A program made the position numbers and the translations under genes. A DNA stretch of 37,601 nucleotides from Nitrospira sp. (GTDB lineage Bacteria; Nitrospirota; Nitrospiria; Nitrospirales; Nitrospiraceae): NCBI GenBank assembly GCA_021323395.1, contig JAJONL010000026.1, positions 1 through 37,601 of the forward strand, written 5' to 3'. Under the pieces are notes generated by a model. It was not told where the DNA came from and made no database searches. It saw only the letters and a program-made list of their open reading frames with translations. This document shows positions 8,104 to 16,306 of this stretch, one piece after another (the stretch's first letter is position 1; each line of letters starts with the position of its first letter).

Positions 8104-9117
8104 TCACAGTGTCCTGTCGACCGCCGCAGCAATTTTCTGCAGATCCCCCATCAGCTCCTTGAATTTAGAGGGACGGATCGACTCTTCGCCGTCGCAGAGC
8201 GCGCATTCGGGGTTGGAATGCACTTCGATCAAGAGTCCGTCGGCCCCGGCCGCGATCGCTGCCTTGGACATGGGCGCCACTAAATCCCACTTGCCCGTGG
8301 CATGGCTGGGATCGACGATCACCGGCAGATGAGAGAGATCCTTGAGGGTCGGAATGGCCGCCAGATCCAACGTATTTCGATACTGTGTTTCAAAGGTGCG
8401 GATGCCGCGCTCGCACAACATGACGTTACGATTGCCCCGCGACATGATGTATTCAGCAGACAGCAGGAATTCCTTGATCGTAGCCGACAGACCCCGTTTC
8501 AGCAGCACCGGCTTGTCATAGGCGCCGACTTCCTTGAGCAACTCGAAGTTCTGCATGTTCCGGGCGCCGATCTGGATGATGTCGGCTTTCTCAAGAAACA
8601 GTTCGATGTCCCGCGTGTCCAGGATCTCGCTCACCACCGGCAAACCCGTCTGTTTTTTCGCTTCGACCAAATAGTCGAGGCCTTCCCGTCCCAATCCTTG
8701 AAAGGAATAAGGCGAGGTCCGCGGCTTGTAGGCGCCTCCACGTAGAATGGTGGCGCCGGACGATTTGACCTCGTGGGCGATGCCCACGGTCAATTCCAAT
8801 CGTTCGACTGCGCAGGGGCCCGCCATGATGGTAATCTTCTTATCGCCGATTTTGACGCCGTTGACATCGATAATGGTGTTCTCTTTTTTGAACTCCCGGC
8901 TGACTAACTTCCAGGGAGCGAGAATCGGCAGGACACTCTCGACGCCAGGCAACGCCGTCAACGGCTGATTGTGCAGAATCCGATCGTCTCCAATCACCCC
9001 GATGATGGTCCGTTCCTGTCCGGTCGAGATATGCGACTTCAATCCGAGTTCGCGAAGCCGATCAATGATGTGGTCGACTTCCCGTTCCGAGGCTTCGGGT
9101 TTCAAGACTATAATCAT
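8104..9117 (-). CDS. aroF: 3-deoxy-7-phosphoheptulonate (DAHP) synthase, type I beta
   Basis: The protein (337 aa from the ATG at 9117) has an N-terminal ferredoxin-like regulatory domain of about 70 residues, then a TIM-barrel catalytic domain. Catalytic-domain motifs are MAGPCAVE (metal-binding cysteine), [13 protein letters not shown] and IGARNMQNF. It condenses PEP and erythrose-4-phosphate, the entry step of the shikimate pathway. The N-terminal domain is known in Thermotoga-type enzymes to bind Tyr/Phe, so feedback control is likely. An in-frame GTG at 9123 is the alternative start, with AAGGA closer to it. MIIVLKP is the more usual beginning for the family. Confidence 0.93.
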   Translation of the reverse strand: MIIVLKPEASEREVDHIIDRLRELGLKSHISTGQERTIIGVIGDDRILHNQPLTALPGVESVLPILAPWKLVSREFKKENTIIDVNGVKIGDKKITIMAGPCAVERLELTVGIAHEVKSSGATILRGGAYKPRTSPYSFQGLGREGLDYLVEAKKQTGLPVVSEILDTRDIELFLEKADIIQIGARNMQNFELLKEVGAYDKPVLLKRGLSATIKEFLLSAEYIMSRGNRNVMLCERGIRTFETQYRNTLDLAAIPTLKDLSHLPVIVDPSHATGKWDLVAPMSKAAIAAGADGLLIEVHSNPECALCDGEESIRPSKFKELMGDLQKIAAAVDRTL

Positions 9118-9130
9118 GGTCACATTTTCC

Positions 9131-10216
9131 TTATTGCGTCGCGCGCGTGACGTGCTGGAGCGCGCTCAGGAACAATTGATTTTCTTCCGGTAGTCCGATG
9201 GTGACCCGCAACATGCGGCCTTCGATGTGCCGCACGATGATGCCCTCTCGCAAGAGCGCGTTGAACACCTCGCGGCCGTCTCGTCCCACATCGAAATACA
9301 GAAAGTTGGTCTCACTCGGCAGCGCCTCGAATCCGAGCCGCTGCAAGCCCATGCGCACCTTATCCATTTCAGTGTGATTGAGGGTTCGGCTCGTCGTCAC
9401 ATGCGCCTCATCCTCCAAGGCCGCCAGCGCGGCCCGTTGGGCCATACTGTTCGCATTGAAGGGCGGACGGATTCGATTGAGGTAATTGGTAATCTCCGGC
9501 GTCGTAATGCCATACCCGATGCGAAGACCTGCCAATCCATAAATCTTGGAGAAGGTCCGCAACACAATGGCATGTCGCCCCCCCTTGACGTAGTCGATCG
9601 CCTCCGGGAACTCCGGATGCTGAACATACTCGTAATAGGCCTCATCGAACACCACCACCACATGGTCGGGCAGGCGCGCCATCAAGGCGGCGACTTCCGC
9701 CTTCGCCGCCATGGTGCCGGTCGGATTGTTCGGATTGCAGATGAAAAGCAGTCGCGTCCTGTCGGTGATCGCGGCGGCCATCGCAGGCAAATCATGGTGC
9801 CAATTTTTCTGCGGCACTTCGATCGCCACTCCGTGCGCCGCCTTCACCTCCATCTTGTAGATGACGAAAGTCTGCTCGGCCATCACGGCTTCATCGCCGG
9901 GCGACAGAAACGTCCGCGCCAGCAGCCCGAGGAGTTCGTCCGACCCGTTCCCCAGGATCACATGGTCCGGCGTGACCTTCCATCGTTCGGCCAACGCTCC
10001 ACGCAATCGAAACGCTCCCCCGTCAGGATACCGATGCAGCGTAGGGGCCGCCTCAGCCAACACGGCAAGCGCCTTCGGAGAGGGTCCGATGGGATTTTCA
10101 TTGGAGGCCAGCTTAATGGCGCGCGGCAGCCCTAATTCTCGCTGTAATTCTTCGACGGGTTTTCCAGGAACGTACGGCACGAGTGAAGCAATATCGGGAT
10201 GCACCTTCAACGCCAT
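9131..10216 (-). CDS. hisC: HisC-like PLP aminotransferase, probably for aromatic amino acids
   Basis: This 361-residue fold-type I aminotransferase carries LASNENPIGPSP, CNPNNPTGT, VVFDEAYYEY and the PLP lysine in FSKIYGLAGLRIGYG. The sequence is of the histidinol-phosphate aminotransferase family. No other his gene is nearby, and it lies between pheA and aroF. A role in the last step to phenylalanine and tyrosine (transamination of phenylpyruvate and hydroxyphenylpyruvate) is therefore at least as likely as histidine synthesis. Enzymes of this family are known to do both. The gene symbol reflects family, not proven substrate. Confidence 0.87.
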   Translation of the reverse strand: MALKVHPDIASLVPYVPGKPVEELQRELGLPRAIKLASNENPIGPSPKALAVLAEAAPTLHRYPDGGAFRLRGALAERWKVTPDHVILGNGSDELLGLLARTFLSPGDEAVMAEQTFVIYKMEVKAAHGVAIEVPQKNWHHDLPAMAAAITDRTRLLFICNPNNPTGTMAAKAEVAALMARLPDHVVVVFDEAYYEYVQHPEFPEAIDYVKGGRHAIVLRTFSKIYGLAGLRIGYGITTPEITNYLNRIRPPFNANSMAQRAALAALEDEAHVTTSRTLNHTEMDKVRMGLQRLGFEALPSETNFLYFDVGRDGREVFNALLREGIIVRHIEGRMLRVTIGLPEENQLFLSALQHVTRATQ

Positions 10217-10231
10217 GGTGTTACGTCATCC

Positions 10232-11308
10232 TCATGAATGGGCGGGATAGGATCCAAGTATTTTCATGAACAGACAACGGCTCTTAACTTCTTCGGCTGC
10301 CTTCTTGACCCGTTCTTCATCGATGTGCCCCTCGATGTCGACGAAGAAAATATATTCCCAGGCCTTGCGGCGGGAGGGACGGGATTCGATCTTGGTCATG
10401 TTGAGACCATGGGAGGCAAAGGGTCGCAAGAGATCGTACAGCGCGCCAACCTTATCCTTGATCGACAGCATGAGCGAGGTCTTGTCACGACCAGTCCGTT
10501 CCGGCGGTTTCTGCGACAATACGAGAAAGCGGGTAAAGTTATTGATGTTGTCTTCGATCCTGGCCGTAATGACCTTCAGCCCGTATAGCTGAGACGCCAG
10601 TTCAGAGGCGATGGCGGCGGCCGACGGATCGTCGACACACAACTCTGCCGCCCTGGCCGTACTTGCCACCTCCGATGCCGGCACCCGCGGCAGATTCGTT
10701 TCCAACCAGTTCCGACATTGCGCAATGGCGTGTGGATGCGAATAGATTCTGGCAATGTCCCCGATCACCCCATTTTTGGACATCAAGTGGTGCGCCACTT
10801 CCTGCAGCACCTCTCCATAGATCAAGAGGCTGGAATCGATGAACATATCCAGCGTGTGGTTCACCACGCCTTCAGTGGTGTTTTCGATCGGTACCACGCC
10901 AAAATTGGCGCGCCCCCGCTCTACTTCACTGAACACATCTTTGATGCTATTCACTGGAATGTATTGTGCGGACGACCCAAATTTCTGCATGCAGGCCATG
11001 TGGGTGAATGTCGCCCTCGGCCCAAGATACGCCACCTTCTGCGGGCCTTCGAGGGACAACGAGGCGGACATGATCTCCCGATAGACGGCTCGAATGGCGT
11101 CAGTGGGAAAGGGGCCGGTGTTTTGCTGGGTAAGTCGCTCGAAAATCGCCGCCTCACGGGCCGGTGTGTGCAGCGGGGCCTCGGCGTCCTTCAATTTCTT
11201 CAGCTTGCCGATCTCGATCACCGATTTCGAACGCTCGTTCAGCAGGCGCAAAATCTGATCGTCGATTCGGTCTATTTCCTGCCGATGTTCTCGCAAATCT
11301 TCCGACAT
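10232..11308 (-). CDS. pheA: chorismate mutase / prephenate dehydratase (P-protein)
   Basis: This 358-residue fusion has an AroQ-type chorismate mutase domain at about 1-88 (IDRIDDQILRLLNERSK). The prephenate dehydratase domain follows at about 92-270, with YLGPRATFTHMA and TRFLVLS. A C-terminal ACT domain spans about 278-355, with ESRPSRRKAWEY. It turns chorismate into phenylpyruvate and is normally inhibited by phenylalanine bound to the ACT domain. It is the first gene of the long minus-strand run, so its promoter (near 11401-11430) probably controls the aromatic genes downstream. Confidence 0.95.
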   Translation of the reverse strand: MSEDLREHRQEIDRIDDQILRLLNERSKSVIEIGKLKKLKDAEAPLHTPAREAAIFERLTQQNTGPFPTDAIRAVYREIMSASLSLEGPQKVAYLGPRATFTHMACMQKFGSSAQYIPVNSIKDVFSEVERGRANFGVVPIENTTEGVVNHTLDMFIDSSLLIYGEVLQEVAHHLMSKNGVIGDIARIYSHPHAIAQCRNWLETNLPRVPASEVASTARAAELCVDDPSAAAIASELASQLYGLKVITARIEDNINNFTRFLVLSQKPPERTGRDKTSLMLSIKDKVGALYDLLRPFASHGLNMTKIESRPSRRKAWEYIFFVDIEGHIDEERVKKAAEEVKSRCLFMKILGSYPAHS

Positions 11309-11400
11309 GATGGGGATATCCTCTTCGCGGATCCTGCCTCTGGAATCGGCGCGTTAGGGCAACGAATTTGGATTCACATCGTGAACTTGGGCAAGAGGGT

Positions 11401-11430
11401 ATCCTACAGGAGCCGGCAAGTCCATTGCAA
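11401..11430 (-). promoter_or_regulatory. candidate sigma-70 promoter upstream of pheA
   Basis: On the minus strand TTGCAA (11425-11430) is followed after 18 bases by TAGGAT (11401-11406), 93 bases or more upstream of the pheA start. Each box matches its consensus in four of six positions. It is the best pair seen in the 138-bp gap between ruvB and pheA, but it is not strong. No leader peptide rich in Phe was found. Confidence 0.35.
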
Positions 11431-11446
11431 GGATAGGCGTGGTGAT

Positions 11447-12484
11447 TCAAGGAGTTGTGAGCGATATGTCCTGGTCGGAGAGAGTCAGGAGATCTTTCCG
11501 TTTCTTCAGATGCTCGAAGGCTAACCTGGTCGCCTGGCGACCCCTGCCGGTCCGCTCAAGAAAGCCGGCTTGAATCAGGTAGGGTTCATACACGTCCTCC
11601 AGCGTACCCCTATCCTCCTGGACGGCCGCCGCCAAGGAATCCACACCGACCGGTCCCCCGTTGAATTTCTCAATCACCGTCAACAGGATCTTCCGATCCA
11701 TCCCGTCCAAGCCTGCCACATCGACGGCCAGCCAGACCAATGCATCCTGCGCCACCTGCTGCGTGATGCGCCCCTCAGCCTTGATCTCCGCATAGTCCCT
11801 GATACGCTTCACCAATCGATTCACAATGCGTGGGGTGCCGCGGGCTCGACGGGCAATTTCAGCAGCGCCGGCCGCGTCGATTGGAATATTCAGCAAGCCT
11901 GCCGACCGGGTGACGATGGCGGTGAGTTCCTGGGCGGAATAAAACTCCAACCGGTGCACGAGACCAAACCGGTCCCGTAGGGGGGAGGTCAAGGCTCCTG
12001 CCCTGGTCGTGGCTCCGACAAGGGTAAATCGCGGCAACTCCAACTTGATCGTCCTGGTCGAGGCACCTTGCCCAACCACGAGATCGAGCTGATAATCTTC
12101 CATCGCCGGATAAAGCGCTTCTTCCACAGAGGCCGGTAATCGATGGATTTCATCAATAAACAACACATCCCGTTCCTGCAAATTGGTCAGAATTGCGGCG
12201 AGATCGCCGGCATGACTCAGGACCAATCCGGACGTCGATCGAATCGCTGAACCCATCTCCCGCGCGATGACGTGAGCGATGGTCGTCTTGCCCAGGCCCG
12301 GTGGGCCGTAAAAAATGGCGTGATCCAAGGCTTCGCCTCGGCGCTTGGCCGCCTCGATGCAAATCTCCAAGGCTTCTTTCATGCGAGGCTGGCCGATATA
12401 GTCCCGCAAGCTCTGTGGACGGAGCGCGGCCTCGATGCCACGCTCATCGTCGGTCGCTTGATTGGTCACTGGGCGGTCGGACAT
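11447..12484 (-). CDS. ruvB: Holliday junction branch migration ATPase RuvB
   Basis: The protein (345 aa) is an AAA+ ATPase with Walker A GPPGLGKT at 60-67, Walker B FIDEIHRL around 109-116, the sensor motif GATTRAG, and a C-terminal winged helix containing GPVGVDSLA. It drives branch migration at Holliday junctions together with RuvA. I chose the ATG at 12484 (MSDRPVTNQ) over an in-frame GTG at 12514, because the ten extra residues do not look like RuvB. Neither start has a good ribosome site. The gene follows the Cys-rich secreted-protein gene, about 30 bases downstream of its stop. Confidence 0.96.
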   Translation of the reverse strand: MSDRPVTNQATDDERGIEAALRPQSLRDYIGQPRMKEALEICIEAAKRRGEALDHAIFYGPPGLGKTTIAHVIAREMGSAIRSTSGLVLSHAGDLAAILTNLQERDVLFIDEIHRLPASVEEALYPAMEDYQLDLVVGQGASTRTIKLELPRFTLVGATTRAGALTSPLRDRFGLVHRLEFYSAQELTAIVTRSAGLLNIPIDAAGAAEIARRARGTPRIVNRLVKRIRDYAEIKAEGRITQQVAQDALVWLAVDVAGLDGMDRKILLTVIEKFNGGPVGVDSLAAAVQEDRGTLEDVYEPYLIQAGFLERTGRGRQATRLAFEHLKKRKDLLTLSDQDISLTTP

Positions 12485-12515
12485 GTAGAGAATCCGTGGG
12501 TCACACCATGTCACG

Positions 12516-13019
12516 CTACTTGCGTTCTGGTGCGGGCCTAAACTTTGGCGGCGGCGATGCGGCTCCTGATCCAGGCGCGGCCGTGCTCCCGCAATCGGGC
12601 GGGCATTTCACTCCGCCTTGGTTTGGATCGGGCATGCTCGATCCCATCTCTACCGACTGGCACTGTGACAGCAGGCCTCCATCTTTTGATCCGCAACGCG
12701 AGGGGAGGTTCGAATGACCGACCTCCGAGTACCCCTCTGGGCAGGGCCCGCACACCGAGAGCAGATTGCCGCCTAACGGTACGCATTGCACCAGGGTCGG
12801 CTCCCCATCCTTGCAAATCTCCGGCGCAGGGGTCACCCCGGTGGTGGCATAACCATCCGGGCATGAGCCGCAGGTTTTTCGAACGGACTTCGGCTCTTCT
12901 CCCTCGGCCGCGCGAACCAGGCTGGCCGCACAGGCCCATACCAGCAATCCGCATAACACGAGTCTCACGAGGCGATTGATTCCGCAGGAAGTCCATCTTG
13001 TGCGAGAGCTTGTCGACAT
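12516..13019 (-). CDS. small secreted Cys-rich protein within the ruvAB operon
   Basis: This 167-residue protein is unrecognised. Residues 15-37 form a signal-peptide-like hydrophobic stretch ending VRA-AEG, a likely signal peptidase I site. A Cys at 30 lacks a proper lipobox. The mature part has two related units of about 30 residues beginning CGSCPDGY (50-57) and CGPCPEGY (90-97), each closed by a Cys (79 and 120) with another inside. A Pro-rich tail with CPPDC at 139-143 follows. The even spacing suggests disulfide-bonded or metal-binding repeats outside the cytoplasm. It starts three bases after the ruvA stop and ends just before ruvB, so it is co-transcribed with them. An overlapping frame (12538-13026) is Arg-rich and looks like a shadow. 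Confidence 0.65.
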   Translation of the reverse strand: MSTSSRTRWTSCGINRLVRLVLCGLLVWACAASLVRAAEGEEPKSVRKTCGSCPDGYATTGVTPAPEICKDGEPTLVQCVPLGGNLLSVCGPCPEGYSEVGHSNLPSRCGSKDGGLLSQCQSVEMGSSMPDPNQGGVKCPPDCGSTAAPGSGAASPPPKFRPAPERK

Positions 13020-13022
13020 GCA

Positions 13023-13631
13023 TCACCCCTTGGCAAGATCTTTGAGCGCCTCGCGAATCACATCCTTCAACCCTTGGTCCGCGGTCCCTGCTCTCTCGAT
13101 TCTTTTGAGCGTGTCCTTGACATCCTGAAGTCGATAGCCGAGGTTTACAAGCGCCGACAGGGCGTCTTCATAGAGGGGATTGCCAACTGCCCCATTTTCC
13201 AAATCGATTGCTTCGCCGGCGGGATGCAGTCTTGCCACTTTGTCCTTCAACTCCAGCGCGATTCTCGCAGCAGACTTTTTCCCGATACCGGAGACCGTTC
13301 CCAGCTTCTCTGTGTCCCCGGTCTGAATGGCTGCGTACAGGTCGGGGACGGCCAGTGTGGAAAGAACGCTGAGGCCCAGCTTGGGCCCAATTCCAGAGAT
13401 CCCCGTCAGCAAGAGGAAGGCCTCTTTTTCTATTGGGCTCAAAAACCCATAGAGCTGGATGGCATCCTCTCGCACATGGGTATGGATGGTGAGTGTCACG
13501 CGCTCGTGCTGGTCGGGTAACGAATAATAGGTGCTCAGAGGGATCAATACCTCGTAACCGACGCCATGAACGTCAAGCGTCACGTGAGAAGGCGCCTTGG
13601 AGGCCAGGAGGCCTGTCAGTAAGGCGATCAT
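13023..13631 (-). CDS. ruvA: Holliday junction DNA-binding protein RuvA
   Basis: This 202-residue protein has an N-terminal OB-fold (about 1-64, with GVGYEV), tandem helix-hairpin-helix motifs (GISGIGPKLG and VSGIGKKSA), and a C-terminal three-helix domain that contacts RuvB (ALVNLGY). It binds four-way DNA junctions as a tetramer or octamer and loads RuvB. The gene lies 84 bases downstream of yebC. No ruvC resolvase gene is present between yebC and ruvA, where many bacteria have it. Confidence 0.96.
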   Translation of the reverse strand: MIALLTGLLASKAPSHVTLDVHGVGYEVLIPLSTYYSLPDQHERVTLTIHTHVREDAIQLYGFLSPIEKEAFLLLTGISGIGPKLGLSVLSTLAVPDLYAAIQTGDTEKLGTVSGIGKKSAARIALELKDKVARLHPAGEAIDLENGAVGNPLYEDALSALVNLGYRLQDVKDTLKRIERAGTADQGLKDVIREALKDLAKG

Positions 13632-13715
13632 GCGATCGACGGATGCAAGCAGAACGGCAGTCGGACCGTTGAACGAACTGGGCGAGATTCGATTCTCAGT
13701 GCCGAGACTCCCTGC

Positions 13716-14471
13716 TTAGGCGGTGGCGGCGGCGACTTTCTCCATGACCTCATCCGAAATATCGAAATTCGCGTGGACTTTCTGCACATCATCATGTTCG
13801 TCCAGAATTTCCATGAGTCTCAACATTTGTTCGGCCGGTCTCTCTTCCAATACAATCGTATTCTGCGGGATGAAGTTCAATTCGGCAAGTGAGCACTCGA
13901 TTTTGGCGTCGCTCAGCGCTTTTTTCACGGCCTCAAAATCATGCGGGTCGGTCAAGACTTCAAATGCTTTGTCCGTCACTTTGACGTCCTCGGCGCCGGC
14001 TTCCAAGGCAATGGTCAAGAGCGCGTCTTCCTCAACCCTTCCCTTTTCGACCACCAACATTCCCTTCTTGTGAAACTGCCAGGCCACGGCGCCTGCCTCC
14101 GCCATGTTGCCACCGTTCTTGGTCAACAAATTGCGGATCTCGGCCACCGTGCGATTGCGATTGTCCGACGTAATTTCCATCAATACGGCCGTTCCGCCGG
14201 GACCGTACCCTTCGAGAGTAAACTCCTCATAGGTGACCCCCGGCAATTCGCCGGTGCCACGCTGAATCGCCTTCTTCATATTGTCGCCGGGCATGTTGGC
14301 TTCTTTGGCCTTGGCAATCGCCAACCGCAACCGGGGGTTCCCGTCCGGATCACCGCCCGAGCGCGCCGCAATCGTCAATTCGCGGATAATGCGGGTAAAA
14401 ATCTTCCCCCGCTTTGCGTCGACAGCCGACTTATGCCGCTTGATCGTTGCCCAATGACTGTGGCCACCCAT
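13716..14471 (-). CDS. yebC: YebC/PmpR-family protein
   Basis: This 251-residue protein begins with the family hallmark MGGHSHWATIKRHK and carries RLAIAKAKEANMPGDN, YEEFTLEGYGPGG and the acidic EILDEHDDVQKV part, covering the usual full length. Members are DNA-binding regulators in some bacteria. Others have been linked to relief of ribosome stalling at prolines, so the role here is open. The ribosome site GAGGAG lies five bases before the ATG. It is the first gene of the yebC-ruvA-ruvB cluster. Confidence 0.95.
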   Translation of the reverse strand: MGGHSHWATIKRHKSAVDAKRGKIFTRIIRELTIAARSGGDPDGNPRLRLAIAKAKEANMPGDNMKKAIQRGTGELPGVTYEEFTLEGYGPGGTAVLMEITSDNRNRTVAEIRNLLTKNGGNMAEAGAVAWQFHKKGMLVVEKGRVEEDALLTIALEAGAEDVKVTDKAFEVLTDPHDFEAVKKALSDAKIECSLAELNFIPQNTIVLEERPAEQMLRLMEILDEHDDVQKVHANFDISDEVMEKVAAATA

Positions 14472-14490
14472 GGCGACTCCTCTTCCCTGA

Positions 14491-14515
14491 CCTGGGGCAT
14501 TGGTCCTGTCCCAGG
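14491..14515 (-). other. hairpin in the yebC leader
   Basis: CCTGGG and CCCAGG (14491-14496 and 14510-14515) form a 6-bp stem with a 13-nt loop, just upstream of the yebC ribosome binding site. The role is unknown. It may only stabilise the leader. Confidence 0.25.
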
Positions 14516-14544
14516 CTCGGATCCAAAGCTGATTAAAAAAGTAC

Positions 14545-14573
14545 AGCTAACACAGACCTGGCGGGGGTGTCAA
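14545..14573 (-). promoter_or_regulatory. candidate promoter of the yebC-ruvAB operon
   Basis: The minus strand has TTGACA (14568-14573), a perfect -35 box, then 17 bases and TTAGCT (14545-14550) as a weak -10. A run of T follows. It lies about 75 bases upstream of yebC, in the 203-bp gap to the preceding gene. The rest of that gap shows no gene. Confidence 0.4.
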
Positions 14574-14674
14574 CGCGACGAGAGCGCGCCAACTGTGCTG
14601 AGCAGCGGGGGCGCCTGATGGGTTGATAGGCGGTGGTTGCTCTGCAACCAGCATGGCCGGCGATGCCACATTGC

Positions 14675-15514
14675 CTACTCGGAGTACATAAGCAGCTGCA
14701 GGCCAATCACCAGCACAAGGCTTGCCCAGATGAGTTCCCAATAGGACCGCTCCCTGACCATTTGCCTGGCTCTCCAACCGGATACCAGCTTTGATGACCC
14801 GGCGGTGATAGCCATGGTCCCCATGATCGCATGGTGAACCGCAATTTTATAGGCAGCAGGATGATCACCATGGGAATGGCCGAACAGCATGAGGCCGCCC
14901 ACAATGGCAAAGAGCGGCAGCGGGACAGTCCAAGCCGCATGGGCGAACCAGCCGAGCCGTCGTAGGAATTCTATCGTGCCGACCGCAAACGCAAGAATGC
15001 CATAGGCCTTGTGTTGAAAGATTTCCTCATCATCGCCGAAGAAGGTCTGCGCGAAGGTAAGCGACCCGATGGGCCAGGAGTCGTGATCACTCCAAATGAG
15101 GAGAAAGATTCCCCCTATCGTCAAGGCACTGGGAAGCAGGAACCTGGTCCAGACAAGAGCCGGCCATCCCAGGGCCTGACGCACTTCGCTCAGTCCGATC
15201 AGGAGAAGGAATAGGCCGGCTAAATGGTGATTGAATTCAGAATAAGCGATGGCCTGTACCGAACCCTCCCACGAGGGCTTTGTCCCTCCCCTATGGTGGT
15301 GATGCTCACCGGCCACCCCAGAACCGAGCTGTTCTCCATGTTGCGCCCTTGCGGAGGGTGCCTCACTCACCGTCAGAATAAGGCAGAGCAATGCCGCGAA
15401 CCGCAGCCATGGCGCAGTATGCCTCAGACAACAAAACAGTCGAGAAAAAGAAGAAGGCGGGAATGGAACGGCCCATCCCGTCGGCTGGATGGGCCACACA
15501 TTCGTCTCACGCAT
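14675..15514 (-). CDS. His-rich polytopic membrane protein
   Basis: This 279-residue protein is unrecognised. Residues 38-57 resemble a signal sequence ending SARA-QHG. A HHHH cluster follows at 71-74. Hydrophobic segments lie at about 95-110, 122-141, 168-185, 194-212, 225-240 and 258-277. Histidines cluster at segment edges: EFNHHLAG, WSDHDSWPIG, EIFQHKAYG, FGHSHGDHP and VHHAIMG. This pattern suggests heme or divalent-metal (for example copper) binding in or near the membrane. The start at 15514 lacks a good ribosome site, and the first 35 residues look atypical, so the true start may lie further in. The gene begins ten bases after the zinc-ribbon PCP_red gene, which suggests a shared transcript. 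Confidence 0.6.
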   Translation of the reverse strand: MRETNVWPIQPTGWAVPFPPSSFSRLFCCLRHTAPWLRFAALLCLILTVSEAPSARAQHGEQLGSGVAGEHHHHRGGTKPSWEGSVQAIAYSEFNHHLAGLFLLLIGLSEVRQALGWPALVWTRFLLPSALTIGGIFLLIWSDHDSWPIGSLTFAQTFFGDDEEIFQHKAYGILAFAVGTIEFLRRLGWFAHAAWTVPLPLFAIVGGLMLFGHSHGDHPAAYKIAVHHAIMGTMAITAGSSKLVSGWRARQMVRERSYWELIWASLVLVIGLQLLMYSE

Positions 15515-15524
15515 GCAATGCCGG

Positions 15525-16280
15525 CTACATGAACTTCATGAATTTCTCTTTGGCTTCATCCATCACTTGGGCGGTGATTTCTGTCAGCCCGCGTTCCTTG
15601 GCAATCCGCTCAATCTCGCGTCGGGCCATCGGCCGAATGAAGTCGGGGATGTTGTCCATGCGCTGCTCGGCATCCTTCGTCCAGGCAATGCCGTTGGGGG
15701 AATCATTTTTCGAATCGTCCATGACTTGCAACGTAATGTTTTTATACCCCTGTTTGCGCGCATAGGCTTCGACACTGCTCTGGACCATCGGCTTCACAAA
15801 CGAGGGCAAGCGCTCCAATTTTTCTTTGGCATCGGCCGTCCAGGTGAATTCACTCGTGCCGTTTCCGTTTTGCGGCTTTCCCCCTGAGGTTAATCCCATT
15901 TCCGCCACCATCGCAGAGAATGGACAACCGCCGGAAGTCTTTTCTACATTGGACGGAGGTGCACTAGGCTTTTCCGAAGTCGTCGCCGGTTGCCCGCTTT
16001 GGATCTTTTCATTGAGGTAGGCGGCCATCTGCCCTGCGCCAGCCTGCGCTTCATCTTTCAGAGTCCCGCGAGTCATTTCGAACGGTTCAGCCGTCTCTGT
16101 ACGGCCTCCCAGCTTCACACCCAGCGAGGCGACCATTTGCGTCTCGCCCGGATTGGTCACCATGGAGAATTTGGCCTCACAGGATGGGCAGCCGAAAAAG
16201 ACCCCGAGTGAGCCCTCACCAGGTTTTTCGACCTTCTGAAACGTCATGTAGGTCTCGCAGTTCAGGCAAACGAACTTCAT
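15525..16280 (-). CDS. zinc-ribbon protein with two PCP_red domains
   Basis: This 251-residue protein opens with a CxxC...CxxC zinc ribbon (Cys5, Cys8, Cys31, Cys34). A Gly/Pro/Ser-rich linker containing GGCPF (Cys119) follows. Two PCP_red-like units lie at about 145-191 (FTWTADAKEKLERLPSF) and 198-248 (IAWTKDAEQRMDNIPDF), each ending in an ITxxVMD helix. Such units are known from the C-terminus of BchB/ChlB. Here they stand alone, apart from any nitrogenase-like subunit. GGAGGAGG before the ATG gives a strong ribosome site. It lies 26 bases after an Mrp-type ATPase and directly before a His-rich membrane protein. The function is unknown. A role in metal or tetrapyrrole handling is only a guess. 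Confidence 0.75.
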   Translation of the reverse strand: MKFVCLNCETYMTFQKVEKPGEGSLGVFFGCPSCEAKFSMVTNPGETQMVASLGVKLGGRTETAEPFEMTRGTLKDEAQAGAGQMAAYLNEKIQSGQPATTSEKPSAPPSNVEKTSGGCPFSAMVAEMGLTSGGKPQNGNGTSEFTWTADAKEKLERLPSFVKPMVQSSVEAYARKQGYKNITLQVMDDSKNDSPNGIAWTKDAEQRMDNIPDFIRPMARREIERIAKERGLTEITAQVMDEAKEKFMKFM

Positions 16281-16306
16281 AGGAATCCTCCTCCGGGCCG
16301 GTGCGC

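Noticed and set aside
9227-10135. Plus-strand open frame (302 codons) opposite the aminotransferase gene
   Set aside because: It is a shadow of hisC, rich in Arg and His, without domains.
12538-13026. Alternative minus-strand frame overlapping the Cys-rich secreted protein
   Set aside because: It is Arg- and Gly-rich without a signal peptide. The chosen frame has a signal sequence and repeated CGxCPxGY units, which chance would not give.
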